Source of the DNA: Astropecten irregularis
Taxonomy: Eukaryota > Echinodermata > Asteroidea > Paxillosida > Astropectinidae
Length of the DNA stretch: 64,000 nucleotides
Assembly (NCBI GenBank): GCA_963971285.1
Contig: OZ020244.1
Coordinates: 13,950,001-14,014,000 of the forward strand
Direction: 5' to 3'
Shown here: one piece after another, positions 33,801 through 45,830 of the stretch
Layout of the letters: each line of letters starts with the position of its first letter
How positions within the stretch are numbered: the first letter of the stretch is position 1
Notes under the pieces: model-generated
Seen by the model: the letters and a program-made list of their open reading frames with translations, nothing else
Told to the model about the DNA's origin: nothing
Databases searched by the model: none
Program-made: the position numbers and the translations under genes

Positions 33801-36800
33801 GACTTGGGACCAAGTTTTACACACGGCTTAGAGCATCAAACTCATCAATGATTCTTTGTCGGAGAGTTGCAATATCAGGTGGAGGGGTAATTAACACTTT
33901 GTCAATGAAAACAGTTACAAATCAGACCTGGATATGAATACTTACTGAAAATCTGATTGAGATTACTGAATTAATGGAAAACTTTCCTATGCAACAAAGG
34001 GGTGTGTTCAGACGCCTATGGAGGGCACAGGAATCATGGCGCATCAGCCCATCGACTAGATACAGTAAGAAACAGACTGGCTGAGGTTTTTGGACATCGA
34101 GTGATTGCTTGTATCATGATGTGGAGTGGCCATCGTGATCTCCGGATCTGACTTGTTGTTTTGACTTTTTCTTTTGGGGTTATCTCAAGAGCAAAGTGTT
34201 TATTACCCTCCACCTGATATTGCAACTCTCCGACAAAGAATCATTGATGTGTTTGATGCTCTAAGCCGTGTGTAAAACTTGGTCCCAAGTCCATTCTGAC
34301 CCGTTGTTGTAATAATGATTACTCTGCCATCCATGACTGTGTATGAATAAAAATATATCATTGGAAAGAGGAGAAATGTGGCTTTAACATGATACTATTC
34401 AATTTGCTGTAAAAATAACACAATCCTCACAAATTTGAATTTAAACCCTGTTGCATTTTTTTATACACACTGTATAAACCCAAAAATAGTATGCATCAGG
34501 GATATAATACCGATGACTTTTCAGGCTGGCTAGGCTGACTTGGGGATCGACAGAATACCTCCGAAGTTTAGGACAAATCCTGATGGAAAGATGAAACAAA
34601 GAAATACATCTTGACAATAAATTTCTCAGGACCTCTTCAATATAACTTTTGTGCCATTCCTGATTAATTTATCATAACTTTTGTGCTATTCCTTAATAAT
34701 TTATCATAACTTTTGTGCTATTCCTTAATAATGCATCATAACTTTTGCACTTTTCATTAATCTGTATCATAAATTTCATTTTAACCACTAAAGGAAATAA
34801 GTTAACGCTTTTCCCTTGGCTGTTTTATGTACTTCAGTGGGAAACTTACATATCACAACTTCAGAATGTTAGCACATCATATGAGAGGCAAACATGTACT
34901 ATACATGTGCAGTTAAATTTCACAGACAATGGTGCAAAATGTTTCATCCATAAAGCAGAGTCGTCAATACCCAACTCAACAATGATATTAACAGAGCAAG
35001 CCCAAAACTAAGCAACTCAGTTTTACTCTATTGCTGCAAAATTTTGTCGTGTGCAAATACAATTAAATGATCTCAACAGAACAAATGACAGAGAAAATCA
35101 CATTAATACACTGCACTGCTATTGTTGTACGACAGTGTTGCTGTACACAGACAATGCTGACTGATGAATTCCTCTGAAACATGAAACAGTAAAATGTAAT
35201 GACCCCTGAGAACATGGAGAATCAAAGAACTCCCAACCTTTTTATTTTAATCTTTTTACATATTTTTTTTATCTCTTAAATAGAATACTTACCATCTCCG
35301 GCACTTTTTTCGGTGGGACACTTGGATCCTCCTGCAGAAATACAAAAGCAACCTAATGTGATCTTTGTCCCTGGCATAATGTTCTATATTCAAAGGGAGA
35401 ATTATAAACACCACAGCAAAAGTGATTGGTTTCTCAGTCAGCTTGGTCCCAAAACCTTCCCGACATAAATTGTGATGGTGCAGTAGTATTTAAGAGTTAT
35501 GTAAGTATTAATTTGACAAGGTTTTTGGTATTTCTTTGTTCACATAATTCAATGACCTGAGCACAAGCATGAACCTTAGGCCCCTATTTAAGTTATTGTT
35601 TGTTACTATACAGAGACAAGAAAGTATCAAATGATATCAATATATATATAAATAGGAATGTTTGCATGTGGATCGGTTTGCAGAAACACCATCTAATATA
35701 ATAATCGTTCGTACTTCTGCACTTCTATATCGTTTGCACTTCTCGTAAGGTCTCCCTGTTTCCACTAGCCTGCTCTAGTCCTCATCTAGTCCTCATCAGA
35801 AATGTTTGCCTTGCTACCAAACATTGCCTTATTTTTCCACTTTTCTCAAATTGCTTTCATTACATGTTGAGCTCAGAAAAGAAAGCATGCCAGGTCCAAA
35901 TCTAAAGTAAATGTAAAACAAATGTAAAATGTAATGCAAAGATCTGAATTGACCCACCAGTTGACACACACACACACAACAATCATGTAATAGATGCCAA
36001 ATATCTTTGATCATCTCAGTATATTGTGAATATAAACAGGCCTCACCAACTGCAACGGAGTCTGCTTCTCGTCTTGAAAGTTCCCGTACTACCTGTTGGA
36101 AGCCAGACAAATCAACCAAGCTTATACTGTAGGTGTAAGACCATGACAAAAAAAATATAAAATATTTTTTTTTGAAAGAACACACACACAGACCAACAAG
36201 CCATCGTGGATCATCAAAGGTCAACGTCATTATTGCAAACTTCATTAACAGTGAACATACCAATAATTGACTGTGAAGAAAACATCAACAATTCCCATTC
36301 ATTCATTTATCCTTATCATTAAACTGGTAAGTTTGAGTGGCGGTGCACACGACAGGTAAGCGAGCATATTCATTTGTAGACGCTGTAAGATGTGTTTGCA
36401 AGATGATGAAAATGCCACATACAAAAATTATGTCTATGTCTTGCCCTTCCAACAACTGCTTTATAGTTCCTAAATTCCCCACAACAAAACTACAGCTTCA
36501 TTCAGGGGACACTTGCCAGAAACCTGAAAAGTCATGCATTCTGCAATACCCATTTTTCGTGATAAAAATCCTCATTTTGTCATTTTCTTCCCCTCATTTT
36601 CCAAAACTTAAAGTGACTGCATGAATACTCTTTGGAATTGTTACAATGCTTACTTTGGTTGCCGCAGTCTTTCTAACTATTGTTGCGGTGCATCGTACAC
36701 CAGTATTTCCCAAGCTTGTCCAAACAGACTCAGTTTCATAGCTAACTTTGGAGACTGAGGCTCCGGTTAGATCTAGGAACAGACGGCTGTCATCAGCATT

Positions 36801-39800
36801 TATATCCACATCTGTACAGCAAAATAGAAAACGACTGCATAATTAAAAGTTGTCTTAATGATAATTTCAAAAGAATTCAATCACATATTTAAACCCTTGT
36901 ATAAATTCACTGACAATGCAGCCCTAGCAGTTACAGTTTAAACCCAAAATATAATATTCACCTATGAATTAGACATACAATGTGTACAAGTACTTAATTA
37001 CCTTGGCAGTCCTTAGTGTAGGGTCGCAGATGTCTTACGTAGAATTTCAGTTGCTGTTCGAGCGTCTCATTTACAATGATGGATGCTGGTCCTGTCTTTG
37101 CAGTCTTGTGTTGGCGAACCTGCATGTATAGGTAAAGATGCAATAGAACTTCAATTGAACTGGAATCCACCCAACAATTTCTTGATATCTCATGGATATT
37201 GGGGATATTGCCAACAACAAGCCTGCTTCTTTGCTGTGAATGACATTTTATTGAACTTTTCTTGTGACATTGACGTTTCATTCTGGCTCAATTCAGGCAT
37301 ATGAGTAAAGAGTGCTTAAGTCCAAATATGCAAATGAAGTTGAGATCAAATCTTGTTAATTTTTCCATCCATGCTTTCAAATACAGAAGATATTCACCTC
37401 AATGACGGACATTTCTTCAAATGTTTCAGGAGCGACAACTGTTTTCCTTTCCCGGTATTGGCCTAGGGTGGCATTACCCAATACACATGGCCGGGGTGCT
37501 TGAGTCAGCAGTATCTTGAGCATGATGAGGTTCCTTGCTCTTCGAACAGTTGCCCAATCTGGCTTTGCTGTTTTGGCATATTCTAAAAACCAAACCAAGG
37601 GTAATAATCTAATTACTGGTGTAAATAGTGGCAATTAAATTTATGCAATTTTGTTTGTGTGATTGTGAGCAAGAATGTGCTTATTTTTCTAATATAACCA
37701 TACCACTGGTAAGAGTCCTCAATTCGCTGTCAACCTTCTCTAAGCTCTCTTTGACTTTCGAGCCACTGATTACCAGATCTGCAAAGCAAATCACACCAAG
37801 CAATGATGTGCCATAGTAAGAAATTATGTTGCACTAATTGAAATGTTTTCATAAGCTTAGCAATTACAACAAACGCACAAACAAACAAATAATTCAGAAT
37901 CGTCACACTAACAACAACAAGGCTAAAGCAACACATGACAAAATTTTAAACTTCAGTGCAGCTTTTTCTTGTTCATTTTTTGACAGGCATTATTAATTAA
38001 ATCAATCTAAAGAGTCAACGTTTAGGCTGGCTAACTAACTGTAATTGATCTGACTTCCTATTTCCATTCATCAATGACTAGAAAGCAAATAATTAATACA
38101 ATACATATGGTGATGCATGTACTCATGATGTCCAATTCAGACCTAGCAAATAATTGACAAGGCAATTGAATGAATAACTTGTAATACAGAAGCCTCAATA
38201 TTTGTAGCTACATGCAGCCATGCACTGATGAAAATCAGCTTGCATCTTGTAGAAAATGTATCACATACCATTTATTCTGGCCTTCACTTCAGCCTGTCGG
38301 GCAGCTACACGGTTGCTGGTGCTGCGGATGAAATCTGTTGCCATCAAGATAGTCTTATGGAGGACTGACTGGCTCACACAAAGATACCTGGCATTATCTT
38401 CGTATAATGTGAGGAAGATGCATAACTTCTTCAGGCTATGGAGATACTTGGTCAATGTGCCAGGCCGCATCCGGTGTGTCAGCAGGGTGACAATTCTTAC
38501 AAAGAGAGAGAGAGAGAGATAAATGAAGTTGCAAGAAAATTGCAAGAATGGCAAATATGATCTTTGTTTGGCAGCACTTAAATAAATTGTACATAAAAAT
38601 CCATGTCTGGGAAAAATAATATTGCTTTAATATTATCATTGCTTTTTTTTATTATGGCTAAGGAAGATCATATCCGACATGTAAAAGTTATGCAAGCTGC
38701 TGAGCTGAGAAAAATGTCCAAACTGGCCAACCCCTTTTGACAGTTCATTGATGCAGCATGGACACTTCAATGGAGTCCTGTGGTTGGTTTATTTTGATAT
38801 TGCTAGCTGACAGTTTTACACAATGTATATCAACATTGACAAAAAGTGAATCACAACATGAGATTATAATCAAATCACTGATGAAAGAGCAAATAGCAAT
38901 AGTGATATGACGTTACATTTCTGAAACAAACCATTCCAATTAACAAAAATACATGTTCTTACTTCTGGGGTATTGTTGGCACCAACAGCAGAGGGACAGT
39001 CACCCCAAGATGGCTACACAGCAGTTCCAGGTTTCTTCTGGAAGCCTTAGCAGTTCGCCGCGCCCCCACGTTGCACCCATTTGAAGCATATACATACTCT
39101 TCAAATGATGCCAGCACATCTTCTGTAATTAAATTTGAAAACCAAGCCGTTACAGTTGTTCTGTCATTTAGCTTTTTTTGAATCTTTTTTAAGTACACAG
39201 GGATAATTATAGCAGGATTACTATTTTAAGCCCTGTCGCACGAGCAGTCGGATGTGGTTTTATTTCTTTGGCCGATCCCGTTCTCAATCCAATCATTATT
39301 CTTTGGTGTATGCAGATGTGTCAACAGTTTTTCTAAAAAAATTATTCCAGTTCATTTGCAGGTTTATCACAACCTTCCCAGTCATTGTTGAAACAAGTCA
39401 AGGTGAACACATTATCAGAATTTTTGTTTCAACTACATTTACTAAAACAAAACACCAACGTGCCCGACTCACTCGTACACTGTGCTAATGGTTGCGCTAC
39501 GGTAATTTTGGCATATTCTTTTAATTTACGAGTTCTCTTTCCACTATAAAAGGAAAGTGAAAAGTAACTGAAAACACTTGAAGCTGGTGGGAATGCGGTA
39601 ACATTGACTCACTAAAGTAATGAAAGGATACAAGATAATGATACCTTCTGAAGGCTTCTGTGATTTCGAGTTAATGCTCAAGGATGCAGCCGCACTGCTG
39701 TTTTCTGATTTTGTCCTGTAGCTGCAGCCTCTCCGATAGTTTACGGCTTTCAGAAGAGAGGTGTACTGCGGCCCTTTACGCTGTCAATTTGAAAAAAGAA

Positions 39801-42800
39801 ATAGTTTACTGTACCTATATTGATGCTAAAGAATATCCTTTTTATGCACTTGGATAAGAAAATAGATAGTCTAAATGACTAACAGTTACAATATCAACTC
39901 TGTTTCCTTCTCATATTGGTCAATATTTATCTCATTATGTAAGAACGATTTGCCCAAACTTGGATGGTAAATGACAATTTGGAGATTCCTGATATTTTAC
40001 ATTTTGGTCCATCAAATCAGCATGAATTGCTCTTTTTTGGTATGTAAAATATAAGCAGTTAATTTTCACATAGCTCTCAAGAATATGATTTCCCTATAAG
40101 CAATATATTATGCTAACTTTTGAGCCATCACTTGTTCTCCTCTTGTTTGAAAAGAAAACAAAGTTTCAGCTTCAATGAAAATTACAATTAGGCCATAAAA
40201 AGAAATTGTTGTATTGGCGTAACAGAGGTTTGGAAAATAGGGTAGGGCGGGCGGATTTTGTTTTTTTTATTATTTAATTTTTCCTGGGGTATTAAATGCT
40301 TTTCCCCCTGTATATCACAGTATTTGACGTGTCAAATAAAGACAAGAAATGACATAACAACTTAAACCAGTCTGGTTCCCATCTTTTGCTCCTTTTAAGC
40401 TTTTAATCTGCATACAAATTTGCGATTTTTTTATTTTATTTTATTTTTTTCCCCCGATTTTTATTTTTATTTTTTTTTTTTTTTTTTGGGGGGGGGGGGG
40501 GGTTAAAATGTTTAGGGTCGGGGCATATTTTTGGTTCGGGCGGGTTACGCCAATACAACAATTTTTTTTTTATGGCCTTACCTATATCTTTAGCATATGG
40601 AATAAAGAGACGAAGTCGGGCCTGAGCCGGAGTTGAGCTTTGAGAAAGGCCCTAGGTATTCAAAACAGGTTTGAGGTAACAATCAATGAACCTTAAATTT
40701 AAAAATAAAAACCTGCTGTTTATAACCTTCAGTCCATGCTGGCTCTGCAGGTGCACATCAAGGCGCTTAATGCCACGAACACCACACTGTGGATAAAGGC
40801 ATGGGTATCCCCGTGTACATGTGCTTGGCTTCCCCGACAGGGAAATTGGATCACTGTATGGGATGTAAAGAAACATTATTCAATTGAACAGTTAAAAAGA
40901 TATCAATCATCAATGCAATATTCAAATTAGGCTTGCCCTTCACAGACTTGGTTGAGCACTGTATACTTAGTGCTTGTGAGTGCACGTGAAAAGTGCAAGT
41001 GAAAAAATCATGTGCTGGCTTAGATGGGATTCGAATCCACAACCTCCTGCTTACTATTGCAGATGTCATACCGCCACCAAGCAAGCTGAGGTCAGCGGGG
41101 TGAATCAAATCCTAATTTGCATATTATTTATCTCCCGACCCAAAAATCATTTAATATCCAAAGTGTAATATTGTGACCAATTTACAAAAAAACCCAGAAG
41201 ATATGATTGATGTAATTGTTTACATCACATGATTTACTGAATGTACTGTTAACATGGAAGTTAAAATACTTAAGGGAGAAAAAAACAAGAAAACAAATGA
41301 ATAGGTATGACTCGCAGTTCACGTGCTTTGGCCATAAGCTGTTTTACATTGCTTTCTTTGACACGGTGCTGGCGTCTTAAGTGCTGACTGAGGTAAAGGA
41401 ATTTGCTCCCACACATCGCACAAAGGCGAGCTTTTCTGACACCCTGAAAATGAAACATACTTATACATGATCAGTTTGCACCCATTCCATTTAAAGGTTA
41501 GGGGCTGAATTCCTTCAGTTATTGACATCATTCATTCATGTATTACTATTTCATATACAAATTTAAGTCCTGAAGCCACCCCGTATCCTCAGTAATATCC
41601 AACACTTTTATTTTGTATTTGTTTAACATCCCTTTAAAAGTTAACCTAGTATGTTAAATTGCCGTTTACTCTATCTGGACTTTTTGAGAGAGGTTTTCAC
41701 GGCCAAAATAGTTTTACAAACTTTACTACAGCTTATGCCACATACAGTGCCTTGCACAAAATGCACAGAAGACATTTGAAATAGCACGTTAAATTGAGTT
41801 TCATTACTGAGATCTCTCTTCATAGGACATATTAAGTCAAGTTCTTCGTTTTAAGGCATTCAAGAATGGGATCAATAAATGTGTCAACACATTCTTTACC
41901 AGTAATTTCTTACTTAAAAGGGGCCTATTGCTTGGAACAAGCAAATATACACCTCAGTATAAACGATTCTTAAAATTATGGAAATCACCCACAACCAGGT
42001 TAACAGACACTCAGGGTATATACACAAAACAGGGGAAAAACCAAGAAAAAAAGTATGACAGGAAATTGAAGATGATTGTGACCTGCCCGTGTCTCAATGA
42101 GAAAATTATCACCTCACATGATACCTCACAACGTAGGATACAACGTAGGACAACATCAATCAGGACAAAGACGGAAATTAGTGTGGTACACATGGACTAT
42201 GAAAAGAAACTGGAGATAATTAAAATGATTGCATGCTTACCGGCAGGTACTTTTTCTGTACGTTCTTTTTTTGTTCTCCTGCATGATCTTCAGGATCCGC
42301 CCCTTCCTCATCTTCAGGATCCGCCCCTTCCTCATCTTCAGGATCCGCCCCTTCCTCATCTTCAGGATCCGCCCCCTCCTCATCTTCAGGATCCGCCCCT
42401 TCCTCATCTTCAGGATCCGCCCCTTCCTCATCTTCAGGATCCGCCCCTTCCTCATCTTCAGGATCCGCCCCCTCCTCATCTTCAGGATCCGCCACTTCCT
42501 CATATTCAGGATCCGCCCCTTCCTCATATTCAGGATCCGCCCCTTTGGGAACTCCAAGATTGTATTCTTCTATTGAAAATTCCCCGGCTTCAATACTGTT
42601 CAGATACCAGGTGGCCTAGTGAGAAAGAATATGGCAAAATGTATTATATTTATTTAAATAAAAGTCTTTACGTGACTAATTAGTGGTAAATGAAATTATT
42701 TACCACATCTTTGAGTTATTATAATTAGGACAAGTTGTTAAGACTTTTGACATTCAATATGTACAGGTATGACTTTGACAAAAATATTATGCGGGCCAGT

Positions 42801-43527
42801 AACAAATTCTGCGCAAGACATTATTCCGTTGTGTATTGAGTCAAATTTCAACAAAATTGAGACAATTGGAATTCATTTCATATCAAAATGGTCAACATCC
42901 TAGTCAACACATTAAACTTTACTTACTGTCATCTTGACCTTTGACCTATTTGGCTGAAAGGTAATAGAATAGAACTACCGGGGACAATTCACATATCAAA
43001 TCTAATTTACAGTTTGTACCTAATTTTTCTCATGTTGCCATGCTGACAAGATTATGTTGGGCTCAAAAGCAAAAGACTGACCCACAAAACAAATCTGAAG
43101 TTCACAACTTAAATATTTCTCAAGTTTGTGTGACTTTTAAAGTTGGTACTTCTTATTAAGGGTATTTAAGTCCGGAAACCTTTTCAAATATTTTGAGAAA
43201 GAATAGTTTTTGATCAAAATCTCTACAGAATTATCCAGAGTTTGTACTGGACCTTGTTACGCACAAGCACCCACAATAGGTCATGTAAATTAGGCATGCA
43301 AACATTTGTCGTGCACTCATGCAATTGGTTCATTCATATGGATTTCTCTTTAAAAGTAAAAATAGGAAAACTACTGTTTATTCATGAAAAATTGTTTTGA
43401 CACTTGCCACTTGGCAATGTATTTGTATGATTTATGTCCTATGTACACATCACAGGAAGAAGAAAAATTAAACCTTAAGAAACATAATAAACTTACATCT
43501 TTTTCCATTGCAATCTCCTCCACGTTC
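24871..43527 (-). CDS. Tyrosine-recombinase-like (Crypton-type) protein with acidic repeats and C2H2-like fingers, at least 22 exons
   Basis: Exons (minus): 43527-43497, 42953-42927, 42615-42241, 41443-about 41323, 40853-40727, 39780-39645, 39122-38963, 38495-38269, 37778-37704, 37582-37398, 37119-37002, 36811-36654, 36092-36047, 35331-35293, 33143-32997, 32794-32689, 32318-32282, 31896-31867, 31447-31360, 26889-26841, 25533-25433 and 25002-24871 (stop). Phases match at every junction except 41.3/40.85 and 36.05/35.33 kb, where an exon may be missing. Together they give about 830 aa. Order: 11 copies of ADPEDEEG; two Cys2-His2-like fingers (CAMCGSKFLYLSQHLRRQH and YPQCGVRGIKRLDVHLQSQH); a helical N-domain; then a recombinase-like core with APRPCVLG (Arg), VRQHKTAKTGPAS (Lys) and RCTATIVRKTAAT (Arg). 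A SANT-like segment (YTEAQERKLL...SKQLADKI) and a Leu-rich tail follow. The usual H-x(n)-YY box is not found. The N-terminus is unresolved. Confidence 0.7.
26640..26760 (-). repeat. Dispersed repeat, copy 2, inverted
   Basis: This is the complement of the block at 4150-4225, sharing CCAGGGTAT, AAGATGGTG and CACAGA spacing. A second shared block lies just left, at about 26510-26560, in direct orientation. Confidence 0.45.
27952..28209 (+). pseudogene. Mirror duplicate of the N-terminal coding region carried in the left arm
   Basis: The frame reads LRLIFGSQEALEVDESSENS, then VLSMAQDLVNSAVGKMDSQT. The same sequence is present on the opposite strand at 30310-30050. A direct repeat of about 70 bp (27908-28075) duplicates the GGCTAATCTTTGG to GTTCACAGCAGAG segment. 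The right-arm copy is in register with the central gene; this one is its orphan mirror image. Confidence 0.55.
28388..30310 (-). pseudogene. Decayed gene of the 'EEADTR...DTDV...GCDTTS' family (probable PIN/FEN-like nuclease fold)
   Basis: Reading minus, the pieces are: 30310-30050 (AQDLVYSAAGKM region, in the inverted arm); 29740-29380 (VFDKFRKGRIKGATRT, then a frameshift into VPVTVNWTNFL and LPHFLSEEQW); 29173-28700 (HEEADTRLELH, LSRDTDVLLLL, FTGCDTTSYI); and 28654-28388 (VHYQAMIWR, then a Cys-rich C-terminus). The order matches an uncharacterised family common in aquatic animals. Spaced acidic motifs suggest a PIN/FEN-like nuclease (inference). Frameshifts and stops separate the blocks, and a hAT-type MITE interrupts the gene at 29759-30041, so it is dead. 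Confidence 0.65.
29759..30041. mobile_element. hAT-type MITE with 8-bp target duplication
   Basis: The ends CAGGCGCGGTTCTA and TAGAACCGCGCCTG bound 283 bp flanked by GAAGAAGC on both sides (29751-29758 and 30042-30049). An 8-bp duplication and CAG...CTG ends are the hAT signature (established knowledge). The interior is low complexity with C and A runs and no frame. It sits inside the right arm of the 4.2-kb element and is absent from the left arm, so it is younger than the arm duplication. Confidence 0.9.
33614..34472. mobile_element. Tc1/mariner-type palindromic element with transposase remnant
   Basis: The ends CAGTGTGTATAAAA (33614) and their complement (to 34472) are flanked by TA. Arms of about 300 bp pair closely, for example TTAGAGCATCAAACTCATC with its complement, and TGGGACCAAGTTTTACACAC. 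The plus strand at about 34118-34200 encodes a remnant of a Tc1/mariner transposase C-terminus: WPS, a TGA in place of Arg, SPDLT, then FFFWGYLKSKVF. TA duplication and CAGTG ends support the family. It lies in an intron between exons 35293 and 33143. Confidence 0.85.
40191..40577. mobile_element. PIF/Harbinger-like MITE with TTA duplication
   Basis: The ends GGCCATAAAAAGAAATTGTT and their complement (GGTTACGCCAATACAACAAT, then TATGGCC) bound 387 bp flanked by TTA (40188-40190 and 40578-40580). The interior has a long T run abutting a G run (40471-40502). A 3-bp TTA/TWA duplication is typical of PIF/Harbinger. No transposase is present. It is intronic, between exons 40727 and 39780. Confidence 0.75.
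40918..41135 (-). mobile_element. tRNA-derived SINE, third copy
   Basis: This copy shares the tail block ATTAGGCTTGCCCTTCAC, the TATACTTAGTGCTTGTGAG word, and the tRNA-like head (GATGGGATTCGAATCC, then a GCAGATG block) with the 17.8-18.3 kb pair. It lies in the intron between the two finger exons. Confidence 0.75.
42260..42560 (-). repeat. 24-bp coding minisatellite encoding ADPEDEEG octapeptides
   Basis: Eleven tandem 24-bp units (GGATCCGCCCCTTCCTCATC plus TTCA on the plus strand) lie inside the exon 42615-42241. Unit length divisible by three keeps the frame, giving a run of about 88 acidic residues. The first two units read ADPEYEE. Every unit contains a BamHI-type GGATCC. Confidence 0.9.
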
Positions 43528-43845
43528 CTGAAATCAAAGTTTTAACAAAAAAATATGTTATTGTTCTTACACTACACATTCACAAAATCTAAATGCATTC
43601 TGACAATTCATGTAAATAACTTACAAATATTCTGCAACCCCAATTGACATATGCCTAACCCTAGCTACATTAAAGGTACACGCCGGCTTCAAAGTCCAAA
43701 AAAATGAAGAGTGCAGAGTATAACACCAAATTTCTAGAACACTGGATGAAGGTTTTCGTGAACAAAAAATCTGAAATAAGTCGTTTAATTAGGGTTAATT
43801 AACGGAAATCAAAATAAGGTCGAAGATTAGCGTATACGCATTTCC

Positions 43846-45197
43846 AGCCGTAACAAGTGTTAGAAGGATGTGGCACACCAATGGTTTTAGACTGGTGCTC
43901 AGAGCTGTGACTAAAATGTTGCAGCTGCCGTATGAGAATTCCAGGAACGCGATACACGTACGTTCAAGCCGTACACGATGGAAAAATCATAGGCAAAACA
44001 CAAACAATTACTGAATTAGACGAATACGTCTGTCTGTTGAAAACATAAGACTTTTCAGAATTATTCACAAAATGTTTGTGAGTTGAAGCAATGTTTGCGA
44101 GTTGACGTAATGTTTGCGAGTTGACGTAATGTTTGCGAGTTGATGCAATGTTTGCAAGTTGACGTAATGTTTGCGAGTTGACATAATGTTTGCGAGTTGA
44201 TGTAATGTTTGCGAGTAATTGATGCAATGTTTGCGAGTTGACGTAACGTTTGCAAGTTGACGTATGTTTGACAGCTGGGATGCAAAGAATTTTAAGGAAA
44301 ATGATCGATGAAACAATTTTCAAGGGACCAAAATGATTTCCACATAATACACACAATATAATTTTGAGAATCACACAAAAAGGTTTTGATGGCATAAAAT
44401 GATTTTCATGTATGACAAGAATTAATATATCTCGAGGCTTTCGATTCTTGCTCCGCGGCTCGAAAATCCCCCCCCCCCAAATGCAACGGAGACCGGGTGA
44501 GTGACTCAACGCACGGTCTCGCATCAAAAATGCTACAGTGCTATACGTACGGGGTGCGTGGACCGCACTGGCACTACACGGGCCCATGCCTCGGGCAGAA
44601 TGCGTCGCAAGACCCCACGGGCTGTGTCTGCATAGGTGGTAGAGCACCCGCAGTTACCGTTTTTTTTATAAATTCTAAATTTGGCATGTAAATGTTGCTT
44701 TATCGCGTTGGAAATTTTTAATTATAAAGAAGAAATACCCAAGTCGAACAGTTAAGGTTTGATTAAAAGAAAACCAGCGATTAAACAAACAGTTATACTA
44801 AACTTTGTATAGTAAAAAAAGTTTTTAAACGACTAGAAGTGAAACTAACACATGATCACGTGGGTTTTCTGAGTCAAAATTTTGACTCAGAAAACCCACG
44901 TGACTTACGGTTTTTCGTATTTATCATGAAAACGGCTCAATTTTACCGTTTATTTGTGTGGAATGTTCTATTCTACTTTTGGGAGACCTTTCCAGTCATG
45001 ATATAGGCATGCATTGGCGCCAACAAGCGCCCAAAAAAGCGCAATGAGGCCGGCGTGAACCTTAAATGATTAATTTAACTCTACAATGAATTGCTTTTTC
45101 CGCCACTTTCCTTATATGTTGTAGGCCAGTGATGATAGGCCTAGGCCTAGTACATAATGTATATTGTAGGCCTACAAAAGGCATAGGCATGATAGGC
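43846..45197 (+). repeat. Segmental repeat unit A (short form)
   Basis: Begins CCGTAACAAGTGTTAGAAGG, runs through a 19-bp array (44076-44265), a C-run with ATGCAACGGAGACCGGGTGA, a 46-bp palindrome (44857-44902) and an AGGCCTAGGCCTAG block, and ends GGCATGATAGG. It joins directly to unit B. It lacks the second module (GTGGAAAGAGCTTGCAC onward) found in B and C. Confidence 0.8.
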
Positions 45198-45830
45198 CGT
45201 AACAAGTGTTAGAAGGATGTGGCACACCAATGGTTTTAGACTGGTGCTCATAGCTGTGACTAAAATGTTGCAGCTGCCGTATGAGAATTCCAGGAACGCA
45301 ATACACGTACGTTCAAGCCGTACACGATGGAAAAATCATAGGCAAAACATAAACAATTACTGAATTAGACGAATACGTCTGTCTGTTGAAAACATAAGAC
45401 TTTTCAGAATTATTCACAAAATGTTTGTGAGTTGAAGCAATGTTTGCGAGTTGACGTAATGTTTGCGAGTTGACGTAATGTTTGCGTGTAGATGAAATGT
45501 TTGCGAGTTGACGTAATGTTTGCAAGTTGACGTAATGTTTGCGAGTTGATGCAATGTTTGCAAGTTGACGTAATGTTTGCGAGTTGACGTAATGTTTGCG
45601 AGTTGATGTAATGCTTGCGAGTTGACGCAACGTTTGCGTGTTGATGCAACAATTGCGAGTTGACGTAATGTTTGTGAGTTGACAGCTGGGACGCAATGTT
45701 GCGAGTTGACGAAATGTTTGCGAGTAATTGATGCAATGTTTGCGAGTTGACGTAACGTTTGCAAGTTGACGTATGTTTGCGAGTTGACGCAACGATTGCG
45801 AGTTGACGTAATGTTTGTGAGTTGACAGCT
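44076..45830. repeat. 19-bp arrays with bZIP-type sites (also at 47654-47880)
   Basis: The unit GAGTTGACGTAATGTTTGC (19 bp) repeats about 10 times at 44076-44265 and over 20 times at 45420-45830, with a third tract at 47654-47880. Variants alternate TGACGTAA and TGATGCAAT. The first is an ATF/C/EBP hybrid site and the second the C/EBP-ATF composite (amino-acid response) consensus (established motifs). Regulatory use is inference. Confidence 0.8.
44857..44902. repeat. 46-bp perfect palindrome with E-box ends (also 46401-46446, 48458-48503)
   Basis: The half-site starts CACGTGGGTTTTCTGAGTCA and continues AAA, followed immediately by its exact complement. All three copies are perfect, although the surrounding units differ by substitutions. 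Each end is a CACGTG E-box and each arm includes a TGAGTCA AP-1 word. Confidence 0.95.

Noticed and set aside
35331-36046. Hidden exon with the His...Tyr-Tyr box
   Set aside because: I read the minus strand in the plausible phases and found no segment with the expected spacing between good splice sites.
42927-42953. Certainty about the 27-nt exon of the recombinase-like gene
   Set aside because: Splice sites and phase fit, but a 27-nt exon could be fortuitous; it is listed in the chain with reservation only.
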